DNA from: Strigamia acuminata
Taxonomy: Eukaryota > Arthropoda > Chilopoda > Geophilomorpha > Linotaeniidae
Assembly (NCBI GenBank): GCA_949358305.1
Contig: OX442314.1
Location: 6,887,087 to 6,947,086, forward strand
Direction: 5' to 3'
Length of the DNA: 60,000 nucleotides
Position numbers and translations under genes: made by a program. Shown here piece after piece: positions 10,505-21,400 of this stretch (positions are counted from its first letter, which is position 1; each line of letters starts with the position of its first letter). The notes beneath the pieces are model-generated. The model was not told the origin of the DNA. It saw only the letters and a program-made list of their open reading frames with translations, and searched no databases.

Positions 10505-10639
10505 ATACTTGTGCAAGTAGACATAACCTTACTTAATTTAAAATTAATGGCTTTATAGATTCTTAAGCCTTTTGTTCAGTCAGCCGTTATTGGCTATAAA
10601 ACAACCAGAAAATTAACAAGCATCCAGTATCCTTGAAAA
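10505..10639 (+). promoter_or_regulatory. promoter of defensin-like gene 3
   Basis: Same conserved block as genes 2, 4, 5 and 6. TATAAA at 10595-10600, 40 bp before the ATG. Confidence 0.65.
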
Positions 10640-10884
10640 ATGAAGTGTATAATCATCCTGTTCGGTCTTGTCTCTGTTGGTAAGTTAAAAGGAATAGTTT
10701 TTTGGCTCAAAAAATCATGTTTAGGCCAAAAGAAATTATTTTAGTCCAAAAAGAATTATTTTAGGATAAAAAAATTCATTTTAATTTGTTGTTTTATGAG
10801 AAAAAATTCTGCTTTTGGTTTAATTTTTTTTATCAAACCTATTTTTCCAAACAGTAAAACCAGACTTATTTTGTGCATTTGGAA

Positions 10885-11250
10885 AATCACCAATTTCTTA
10901 CAAAAATCACCAATTTCTTTCAAAAATCACAAATTTCTTTAAAAAATCACCAATTTCTTTCAAAAATCACCAATTTCTTTCAAAAATCACCAATTTCTTT
11001 CAAAAATCACCAATTTCTTTCAAAAATTACCAATTTCTTTCAAAAATCACCAATTTCTTTCAAATATCACCAATTTCTTTCAATAATCACCAATTTCTTT
11101 CAAAAATCACCAATTTCTTTCAAAAATCACCAATTTCTTTCAAAAATCACCAATTTCTTTCAAAAATCACCAATTTCTTTCAAAAATCACCAATTTCTTT
11201 CAAAAATCACCAATTTCTTTTAAAAATCACCAATTTCTTTCAAAAATCAG
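10885..11250. repeat. 20-bp minisatellite, AAAAATCACCAATTTCTTTC
   Basis: About 18 tandem copies with few variants, replacing the 3' part of gene 3 exon 2. The unit has no stop in any plus-strand frame. Confidence 0.92.
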
Positions 11251-11369
11251 TGATTTTTTAAAATCCCGGCACTTAATTGGGGCCGGCACTTATAATTATT
11301 ATAATAATTATAATTATTAAGTAATTAAGACAAAATCACTTTTAATGTATACTAATATAAAAACAAAAG

Positions 11370-11827
11370 GGCCAGAACTAGGAGGAAGAGGAGCAGCAGC
11401 AGAAGCAGGGGCAGGAACAGAAACAGGAGGAGCAGAAGCAGGAGGAGCAGAAGCAGGAGGAGGAGCAGCAGCAGCAGGAGGAGGAACAGGAGCAGGAGGA
11501 GCAGGAGCAGGAGCAGGAGCAGGAGGAGAAGCAGGAAAAGGAGCAGGAGGAGGAGCAGGAACAGGAGCAGGAACAGGAGCAGGAACAGGAGCAGGAACAG
11601 GAGCAGGAAAAGGAGCAGGAAAAAGAGCAGGAAAAGGAGCAGGAGCAAGAGCAGGAGCTGGAGCAGGAGCAGGAGCAGGAAAAAGAGCAGGAGTAGGAGC
11701 AGGAGCAGGAGCAGGTGCAGGAGCAGGAGCAGGAGCAGGAACAGGAGCAGGAGCACACCACCACCATAACCACCATAACCACCAACAACACAACCACCAT
11801 CACCACCAACACCACAGGATCTTATAA
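11370..11827 (+). CDS. gene 3 last exon, Gly-Ala linker with His-rich end
   Basis: 458 nt entering in phase 1. A (GCAGGA)n Gly-Ala tract runs directly into HHHHNHHNHQQHNHHHH and a stop. The end aligns with the last exons of genes 2, 4, 5 and 6 (CACCACCA..AGGATCTTA), so linker and last exon seem fused. Confidence 0.5.
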
Positions 11828-11999
11828 TTGACTGAAAAACAAGTTGAAACACAAAATACAGACAGCAGTCATTCTGAATAAAGCTACAATGTACATTACT
11901 AAATGTAAAATAATAGTATTTGAAATTCGAAGTATCATTATAATTCATTTAGTGTGCTTAACTTATAACTTTAGTCTAACTAAAAGTGTAGTTTAATTT

Positions 12000-12170
12000 T
12001 AATAAAGTTTAATGCTATTTTTCAATGAATTACTCCTTGACCGCCAATTGGAAGCACCTTACTTACTGTTAGGCTACATAGCCAGCGGAATGGGTTTTTT
12101 TTATAAGTTAATTTCGACATAAGAAGAAACTGCTTTCCTTTTGTATTTTAGTCAACCAAGATTCCATTCA
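12000..12170. repeat. 3' flank shared by genes 3 and 5
   Basis: Contains AATTGGAAGCACCTTACTTA and CGACATAAGAAGAAACTGCT, also at about 55010-55160 after gene 5. A diverged start of the same flank resumes at 42838 after the Gypsy insertion behind gene 4. Confidence 0.65.
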
Positions 12171-12198
12171 ACTAGAATTTTTTGCAATAGGAGTATTT

Positions 12199-12525
12199 TC
12201 AACTGCACCAGGACAGAAAAATTTGGTCAGTGAGGGATGAGGAGGTGTCCGAGTTGCGGTTGGAGATGGTGATGGTAAGCACGAAATCAAGGCATGACAT
12301 GAAGGAAGAGATAGTGTTGTTGGGGTTAGTGGGGAGGAAGTTAAAGTTAAAATCACCAGCGACAACAGTTCTTATGTTAGGAGTCATGTGATCGGTGATG
12401 AGGTCAAAGATGCGGGATATGGGTATATTTTCACGGCGGTATAAAATTTTAACCTGTAGGGAAGAAGTGGGAGTGGTGAGTTGGCCAAAGAGAAGTTCAA
12501 TGCCGTCAGATTCGATAGTGGTCAA
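12199..12525 (-). pseudogene. endonuclease fragment of a non-LTR retrotransposon or similar element
   Basis: The minus-strand frame (108 codons) contains YRREN, then TVVAGDFNFN, matching the GDFN motif of the endonuclease/exonuclease/phosphatase fold of LINE-type ORF2 (family knowledge), followed by a plausible LDFVLT segment. The catalytic SDH region and reverse transcriptase are absent, so this is a truncated remnant. A Helitron-borne endonuclease is also possible. Confidence 0.5.
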
Positions 12526-12689
12526 CGAGGTTAGGGAGAAGAAATTATTGAAATACAGGGTGTATCAGAATTCATGTTCCACAGAAATAAGGGGTATAGA
12601 GGGGGACCAGGAGATCACATTTCCACTAATCAAAAATTCCAAAAAAAAATTTCCATTTTGTTACAACCCCAAAAACAATGGAAGGTTGG

Positions 12690-14140
12690 GATGGGATACT
12701 TGGATCGAAATGAATAAGGTCGAAACAGGATTTCGACCTTATTCATTTCGACCCTAGTCATTTCGGTATATGTAATTTCGACCTTATTCATGAATAAGAT
12801 CGAAACAGGATTTTGACCTTATTCATGAATAAGATCGAAACAGGATTTCGACCTTAGTCATTTCGACCTTATTCATGAATAAGATCGAAATAGGATTTCG
12901 ACCTTAGTCATTTCGACCCTAGTCATTTCGGTATACCGGTATGTAATTTCGACCTTATTCATGAATAAGGTCGAAACTCAAAATTTTTATATGAATAAAG
13001 TCGAAACTCAAAAAGTCAAAAACATGAGAATTTCACATGAGAATCTCGTGTCTTCTCGCGTTCTCTAATAACAATCTAAAAAATGTTTTTTATCACATGT
13101 TTTGGTATTTTCAGGCAACCAGAGCTTCTAGAACTAAGTTTTTCTCATTTTGATCATTTATTTTGTAAATTAGTAATAAAATAACTTAATTTTAGCCTAA
13201 ATAAATTTGTTTTGATTTTGATTTTGATTTCATTTTGTTTTCATTTTAATTTTGATTTGGTTTTTGGTTTTTGGAACGTTAATTGGCACTATAAAGTGGG
13301 TTACTACTGGTAACACACTGGCCTGATCAAACAATGGAAAAAAAACTGACCAAAACACCATATCTATTACAAAATGCGCGCCGGCAGGCTGCTTAGCGGA
13401 TTTACCCGGTGCTTCACTGCAGCACATTGACGCCATTTTTTTGGTTTTTCATGGTTTTCTACTGGTTTTAACTCGTTCTAATCATTTTTTTATGATTTCT
13501 TAAGGTGTTTTTCATTTTTAAACCGTTTTTGACAGTTTTTAATTTTTTCCCCCATTTTTTTTGGTTTTTTGATGATTTTTCAGGTTTTTTAAAGTTTTAA
13601 TTGGTTCTTCATGGTTTTTAATATTTTTTTCGGTTTTAATCGGTGTTTTATGATCTTTTACATGTTTTTTCAGTTTTAATAAAGTTTCTTACTATTTTTT
13701 ACGCTTGTTTTCAGTTTTAATCGTGTTATCTCGCGTTTTCTCGCAATCGCCAATTTGACCCTTTGCCAAAACGTTCAGATGGATGGAACGTTTAAAATTG
13801 CCCCACTGCTTTTCTATCAGTTGTTTATCATATTTTTGAGATTCTCGTGTGAAATTATCGTGTTTTTGAGTTTTTGAGTTTCAACCTTATTCTTATAAAA
13901 ATTTTGAGTTTCGACCTTATTCATGAATAAGATAGAAACAGGATTTCGACCTTAGTCATTTCGACCTTATTCATGAATAAGGTAGAAACAGGATTTCGAC
14001 CTTATCCATTTCGACCTTAGTCATTTCGGTATATGTAATTTCGACTTTAATCATTTCGCCCTTAGTTACATACGACTAAGAAAATATTTTATGAAAAGGG
14101 ATAATTTCGACCTTAGTTATTTCGACCTTAGTATGAAATC
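12690..14140. mobile_element. foldback element with long inverted ends of TTTCGACC repeats
   Basis: The left arm (about 12690-13060) and right arm (about 13830-14140) are inverted copies made of palindromic units (ATTTCGACCTTATTC with GAATAAGGTCGAAAT) plus a shared inner part (GAATCTCGTG, TCGAAACTCAAAA). The middle (13060-13830) is AT-rich with no recognised gene. Exact ends and target duplication could not be fixed. Confidence 0.65.
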
Positions 14141-15270
14141 CCGAAAGATTTCAAATATCGCGTCACGCATATCGCCAACATTTTCCAGGTTAAAGCGCAA
14201 TTCTCAAATAAAAAGATACAAGCCTATCATTTTAATGTTAAAGAATCACAACAAAAAAACCACAAATCCGAAAAAACTAAAATAAATCATTTATGTAAAA
14301 GATTAATTTCCTTAGATTATTTACTAAGCTGTGCATTTGAACGTGTAGAGCATTTCTTGTAATACAACTACATTTCAAAAGTTTAGAAAGTGAGTGAAAA
14401 ATTCACTCACTTTGTGAATAACACCAAAAATATGACTTAAACGTTAAGCAAAACCAATTTATACCATCAGATTTGAATAAAACAATTATTTTTCATCTAA
14501 AATAACTTATAGTTACATATATTTAGTTATATAGTTTAGTTACAAATCGAGATTTTCAAAACTTCACTTGTGTCAAAGGTTTAGAAAGTTGAAAAAATCA
14601 TTTCATAAGTTTAGAAAGTGCAACATAATTCCTTTATTTCGACTTGAAAATAGGACATTTTCATTTTTTTGTCTAGTATTTTGTTGGATGATCTCTGCAT
14701 CGTATGACCGCCTTCAATCTGCGAGGCATTGTAGACACTACAGAAGGGGGCAAAACAATTGCGACATGTTGAATCTCATGGCTGTATCTCAAGAAAAAAA
14801 GGAGGAAAACCAATGAAATTTTAACTGAATATTTGTCCAACATTCTGCTTTGTTCACCTAAAATTTTATGACAATCTATCCATTAGTTCTAGAGAAAAAA
14901 TTATTTTATGAAGTGACATCAAAATTTAAGAGGCAAAAGTAACTTAACAAACTTTGTTAACCATCGAGAAACCTTACAACAATCTCTGTTAATGCCTTGT
15001 TGGCCCTCCTTTAGCTTGTACTATTGCTTTCAATCATTCAGCAGTACTTTCAAGCAATTTTAGTAGCACTGTTTTAGACATACTTTACACCCAAACATCA
15101 AGCAAAGCTAATTTCAACTATGGAACATTTTTTTCTCAACTCTAGAGAAACTTTTTGGTTCAAATCACGAAATCATTTCATAACTGTTCAATTGGATTAA
15201 GTTTCAAATAACTGAGAAGGCCATTGAAGATGTCTGATATTTTTTTGGTGTGAAATATTCTCACGCAAAT
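14141..15270. other. TE remnants, no gene
   Basis: The text ATGGCTGTATCTCAAGAAAA at 14779 matches 9773 beside the Tc1-like start, so this is probably decayed Tc1/mariner. ORFs here are short and without recognisable domains. Confidence 0.4.
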
Positions 15271-15274
15271 TTTG

Positions 15275-15450
15275 ATGTACAAGTACTTGTACAGTTGCAA
15301 CTTATCTCAGTATACATACTTGCCATTGTGCAAGTACACATAACCTTATTTAAAATTAATGGCTTTATAGATTCTTACGCCTTTTGTTCAATCAACCGTT
15401 ATTGGCTATAAAACAACCAGAAATTAACAAGAGTCCAGTATCCTTGAAAA
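15275..15450 (+). promoter_or_regulatory. promoter of defensin-like gene 4
   Basis: Conserved block from CAACTTATCTCAGTATACAT to the ATG. TATAAA at 15407-15412 in GTTATTGGCTATAAAACAAC. Confidence 0.65.
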
Positions 15451-18400
15451 ATGAGATGTATAATCATCCTGTTCGGTCTTGTCTCTGTTGGTAAGTTAAA
15501 AAAAATACTTTTTTGGCTAAAAAAATCATGTTTAGGCCAAAACAAATTATTTTAGTCCAAAAACAATTATTTTAAGACAAAAAAATTCATTTTAATTTGT
15601 TGTTTTGTGAGAAAAAATTCTGCTTTTGGTTCAATTTTTTTTATCAAACCTATTTTTCCAAACAGTAAAGCCGGACATATTATGTGCATTTGGACGATGT
15701 GACTCTCACTGCAGAAAACAAGGAAATAAAGTTGGAAATTGTGCTAGTAAACGCGCATCTTGTGTTTGCACAGGTAAGGAGTAAAAACTAAAAATTTCTA
15801 TAAAATTAGGATTATGACATATCCTACATTAACCATGTTTACATGTACTGTACGTACAAGTAGTTATCTGGATGAATGAAAATTAGAATTTTACTTTTCT
15901 GGAAAACTGATTGTGTAAACGAAACAGTTTCCGGAACACAGTAGGTGCATTCAAAGTCAAATGAATTATTTTACTTATCATAATCTGAATTATCAACAAT
16001 TCATGCAAGTCATTGGCTGATGTGGCTGAAATGTTTTATCAGCCACAGGAAATGATGTAATTTACATCAGTGAAATGATAATTTAATTCCAATAAGTGGC
16101 TTATTAATAAGTCACTCCACGGTTATCCGGATAAATAAAATCTGGATTTTTAACTTGCTTTTCTGGAAAACTGTGTACATGTAAAAATGGTAACTGTCAC
16201 CTCAATCAGCTGTTTGTACATATGTATATCAATTTTTATTATTTCTTATAACTATGAAATAGACAAATCACAACCACCACCGCCACCGCCTCCAGGATCA
16301 GGTAAAGTGTAATTTTTAGATAGAAACTTGAACAAAAGGATGAATTTAGTTTGGACAGCAAAGTGAATGTGAACAAAGTTTCCCGCAAGATGCTTCATTA
16401 ATGTGTTATATCTAAAGATATAATATTTTTGCCCAAAAAAATCATTTTTGTATTAAAAAAACCACTTTTTAAGACCAAAAATATTCATTATAAGGTCTAA
16501 AACATGCAATTTTAACCAAAAACATGCATTTTTAACCAAAAACATGCATTTTTAACCAAAAACATGCATTTTTAACCAAAAACATGCATTTTTAACCAAA
16601 AACATGCATTTTTAACCAAAAACATGCATTTTTAACCAAAAACATGCATTTTTAACCAAAAACATGCATTTTTAACCAAAAACATGCATTTTTAACCAAA
16701 AACATGCATTTTTAACCAAAAACATGCATTTTTAACCAAAAACATGCATTTTTAACCAAAAACATGCATTTTTAACCAAAAACATGCATTTTTAACCAAA
16801 AACATGCATTTTTAACCAAAAACATGCATTTTTAACCAAAAACATTCACTTTGTTTTGTTGTTTTATAAAATAAAATTTTGATTTTTATTTAATCATGAA
16901 CGAAGGATAACTGTGGACACGTACTGGTATCCACATGCTCATGTTATCCTTGGTTCATGGTTTAATCCATATCCTAATCTATTTTTTTTCCAAGCAGTGA
17001 AGCTTAACCAGAAGTGTAAAGTGGGTCAACAACCATGTGACCAATACTGCAAAATAAGAGTTGGTGCAGACAGAACTGGAAATTGCACGACACAGGGATG
17101 TATTTGCTTGCGTAAGGAGTAGAAACTAAGAATTTCTATAAAATTAGGATTATGACGTATCCTACATTAACCATGTTTACATGTACTGTACCTAGTTATC
17201 TGGATGAATGAAAATTAGAATTTTACTTTTCTGGAAAACTAATTGTGTAAACGAAAGAGTTTCCAGAACACAATGACACTTTGTAAATTTCCAGCAAGGA
17301 AAGAACACTCACGTGATGTACGAGTTCGAATTTCGGAGTCGGGGTCGGATTTTGTCAAGTTTAGTTCATGTTGTCGCGGAGCAAAAAGCAAACGTGTGTT
17401 AACAGGTTAAACTTTATTTGCACAGTAAAGAAACTGGGTTTTTACAAAAGGTAATTGGTTTCTAAGAAAAAAGGGGTTGGGGTATTCGAGTTCAGGGGTC
17501 AACGTTCGGGGATGCAAAAAGAAGAGTCACTCAGTGGTGACCAAAAGAACTAAGTAAAGAAAACAATACATCAAACAAATCAAATATCGCAAATAAATCA
17601 AACTAACAACAAATATAAATTGCACTTGCAGTTGAAATTTCACACTGCGCCCCGAAAGGGGGAAAAACAGTTCAAATTTATCTTCTGCTCACTCGTCTAA
17701 CTCGAGGAGGCACAATCGCTGAATTGGTCTTCGAATTATCTTTTGGTTGGTCGTCACTACTTCGGCAGAACGGATTTTTCCATCACGACCAACAAACACT
17801 TTTCTTACTCGTGCCATCTTCCACTGCATGCGAGGAGTGCAGAGTTCCTCGACGAGTACCATGTCGCCCTCCATCAATTCTCTCGAAGGCTTTTTTGTCT
17901 TGCGAAATTCACGAAGTTCTACGAGATATTCATGTTTCCACCGACGCCAAAAGAGTTGGACCAAATGTTGACGGTGTTTCCATCGTCCCACAAGCTCTTT
18001 TCTAGAAGTGTTTTCGAGTTCGAGTCGCTGTTGACGATGGTCCGGCAGAGCAATCATTCTTCTCGTCAATAAAAAATGCGCAGGCGTCAGCGGTGGTTTT
18101 TCTGATGGGTCGTCCGAAACGTAAGTGAGGGGACGCGAGTTTATGTTGGCTTCAATTCTTACTAGAGTTGAAAGTAATTGTTCGAAATTAAGGCTGGACT
18201 TTCCCAAAATTTTCTTTAAACTCAGCTTCACGGTTTTTACTAACCGCTCCCAAAACCCCCCCCACCAAGGGGCGAGCTCGACAATGTATCGCCAATCGAT
18301 ATTGTTGGTGGTGAGATGATTTTGAAACGGAGTTTGTATTATTGAGTCGTAGAGTAGTTTCAAATCTTTTTCGGCGCGCTTGAAAGTTTTCGCGTTGTCG

Positions 18401-21400
18401 GACATAATTATTCGGGGAAGTCCTCGACGTCCGGTGAACCTCGTAAAGGCGTCAATGAATGTCTCGCTGGTCAAATTTGATACCAGTTCGAGATGTACTC
18501 CTCTTGTAACGGCACATGTAAAAAGTGCGACGTAACTCTTGCTGCCGTCCTTTAAAATCAATGGTCCCGCGAAATCCACTCCTGTTACCTCGAAGGGGTC
18601 ACTTGGTTCGACACGATCGTTTGGAAGTGGAGCTTCCATTTGAGTCATGGTTGGCTGCAGGACTTTACGACATGTGACGCAATGACGCAAAATCGATTTT
18701 ATTTCTCTTCGGGCTTTGGGCATCCAAAATCGCGATCGAAATTCGGAAAGTGTGTCGCCCAGACCACCGTGGAGCGTCCGCAAATGGCAACCGTGGATGA
18801 TCAGCTTCGAAAAGTTTGAGTTGGGATCAATAACGATTGGGAAATTGAAATCTTCTTCGTTTTTGACTGTTCGGATACGGCTGTTAATGCGTAGAACTCC
18901 ATCAGTGTCGCAGATGACGTTGACTTTCTTCAACATCGAGTCGGGGGGTACACGTCGATTTTCTTTGAGACAAATCTTTTCAGCGACAAAGCGGCAACTC
19001 TGCATGTTCAAAATCAATCGTTTTTCGGCGTTTCTCATTTCTTGCGCGTTTAAATTTCCTTTGTATTTTTCTTGGTCTTCTGTCTTCGAGCGACAGTTGT
19101 GGAGGAAGCGCATCAAATAGGCGGTAACCCGTATCGCCTTAGTCCACGAGCTAAATCGATCTGGTTCGAGGAGCGTCTCGATTAGAAATATCGGGATTAA
19201 ATTTATCGAGGTTGAGCTCGTAATTTCTTCGAGGTCGTTGAATTCGGATATTTCTTCAGCAGAAATATTATTTGGCCATTCTTCCGGTTCTTTGGTGAGC
19301 CAAGATGGTCCATTTATCCACTCTTCATCTTCTATTAATGTTTTGGCAGGAACCCCTCTGGTAAGTCTGTCCGCGGGATTGTCCTTGCCTGGCACATGGC
19401 GCCAGTCGTCCGTATTCGTGTTTTCGATTATTTCGCGTACTCGATTGGTTACGAAGGGGTGTGACTTGCGTTGATGGTTGCGAATCCAGAAGTAAGTTAT
19501 ACTGGAATCGGTCCAATAAGTGGCAGAGTCAGTCGTCAAAAAGTTCAGTTTCTTCGCAATTCTCGACAACAGTAACGCCCCCATGAGTTCTAGTTTGGGT
19601 AGAGTTAATGTCTTTATGGGGGCTACTCTGGTTTTCACTAGGCACAGACGGGTCACCACTCGATCTTGGTAAACAGTTCGCAAATATACCACGACGCCGT
19701 ATGCCTTTTTTGAGGCGTCGCAGAAAAAATGAAAATCGCGTCGAATTGGAGTCTCATCGGTGTCGCCTAAGTGACGAGGGATCGAAAAATGTCTCAAACT
19801 CGAAATTTGTGTCTGCCATTTCCTCCAGTCGTTTATCAAGTTGTCGGGGAGTATGACATCCCAATCGATTCCTAACTTCCAGAGTTCTTGCAGAAAAAAC
19901 TTCCCAGTGATGGTGAACGGGGCAAGAAATCCTAACGGATCAAAAATCCTAGCAATTGTCTGTGTTACTTCTCGTTTCGTAGTTTTCGAAGTGGGAGGAA
20001 TGTCGGCCCAATCACCAATCTCAACTCTCAAAATGTCTTCAACAAAGTTCCAATGCAAACCCAAAACTGACGTTTCTTCCTTTTCGGGTTCTGTTGTCGC
20101 ATCAGCGGGGTATTCTTTACGGAAAAGTTCACGAAGCTCGGGCGAATTGCTTTGCCATTTATGCAACATCAGGTGCGCGCGAGACATGATGACGCGTGAT
20201 TCGGTGAATATTTTCAGCGCTTCGGCTAACGTTTTCAGGCTGTCGATCAAATCGTCGACGTAAAAACGTTCTTTCAATCTCAGTGCAGTAATTGGAAATT
20301 CATCGCTGGATCGGTCGAGGTGAATGATGATCGTCCCGTTGAGTAGATAAGGGCTGGAGGTGGCTCCAAACACTACACGTAATTGTCTCATTTTTCGAAT
20401 TATTACCGGGTCCGTGCCATTCCAATCTGGTTGAACCCACAGAAATCGCACGTAATCGCAATCGGGTTGCGCAAGCAATATTTGAAGAAAAGCCTTCTCG
20501 ATGTCCGAAAGTAGAGCGAAAAAGTTCCAACGGAAGAAAATCAACATTCTTACAATCTCAGGCAACAAATTCGGTCCCTTGTCGAGGCAATCATTGAGGG
20601 AGAGTTCTTTTTTCGCATTGGAAGAGGCGTCAAACACAATTCGGACTTTAGTGGTGGTTCGATTTTCCTTCACGACAGGTCGGTGTGGCATGTAATAACA
20701 ATTCGGATTGTCGGGGTTTGAACACTCTTCAATGACGCCTTCTCGTAGCTGGTCATCGAATATTTTTTGGTACGCAATTCGTAGGCCGGGGTTTCGCTGT
20801 AGTCGACGGATCAGGTTCCAGAAACGGCGTTCGGCGATTCGATAATTGTTCGCCAATTGTTGTTTGTCGATTACCCACGGAAGGGCCACTTCATATCGTC
20901 CCTCACGTGTTGTGGTGGTGTCACGAAAGGCTTGGAGTCGGGTGTCGTTTTCGTCGCCGTCGTCGTTTAATGTCTCGTGTCTGATGCCGATTGATTCCAA
21001 TTTCCAAAAATTTCGTAAGTAGTCATCGGTAGAAATGTTCTGGTGCTCACTAGTGGATACTTGAAGAGCTGGAGCAAATGCTGTGGCTACGGAGGTTATG
21101 TTGGGCGAAGAACCGAGCGGGATCCATCCAAAAATCGTTTCGAGTGCGCAAAGTCTTTTCTCTAATTTCATCGATTGTCCGGTCAGAATTTCGCCATAAA
21201 AGTCAGCACCTAAAAGGAGAAGAATTTCCACATTAATACTCGGTTCATTGAATTCAATTCCCCTTTGTTTCAGGCTGGCTCGTAAGCTCGCCGTCAACTC
21301 TAGAGATACAGGATGGGTAATCTTTTCAGTCTCCAAAGCGTGGAGTTCGCATTTTTTAGATGCATCGTCACAATTCAAAATGGTCACGTTGTATTTGTGA

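Larger units (their letters stand above)
10640..11827 (+). pseudogene. defensin-like gene 3: cysteine exon overrun by a minisatellite
   Basis: Exon 1 (10640-10679) encodes [14 protein letters not shown]. Exon 2 starts at 10855 after CCAAACAG with the family opening VKPDLFCAFG. After the first cysteine it changes into a 20-bp minisatellite and stays open in the exon frame to TAA at 11259-11261, about 135 codons. The other five cysteines are gone. A Gly-Ala last exon at 11370-11827 (putative acceptor ACAAAAG) ends in a His/Asn-rich stretch and TAA 11825-11827, with AATAAA at 11877-11882. Splicing exon 1 directly to it would give a signal peptide plus Gly-Ala/His tail in frame. Transcription is unknown. 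Confidence 0.55.

Noticed and set aside
10873-11223. Plus-strand ORF MHLENHQF... over the AAAAATCACC repeat
   Set aside because: It is in a different frame from the exon start at 10855 and is a pure repeat translation.
12395-12757. Plus-strand ORF of 120 aa
   Set aside because: It is the antisense of the GDFN endonuclease fragment running into repeat DNA.
14091-14816. Small plus-strand ORFs (64 and 82 aa)
   Set aside because: Lys/Asn- or Phe-rich frames in AT-rich repeat DNA, with no homologous signals.
16498-16850. CRISPR-like array
   Set aside because: The units are contiguous tandem repeats without unique spacers, in eukaryotic intron sequence.
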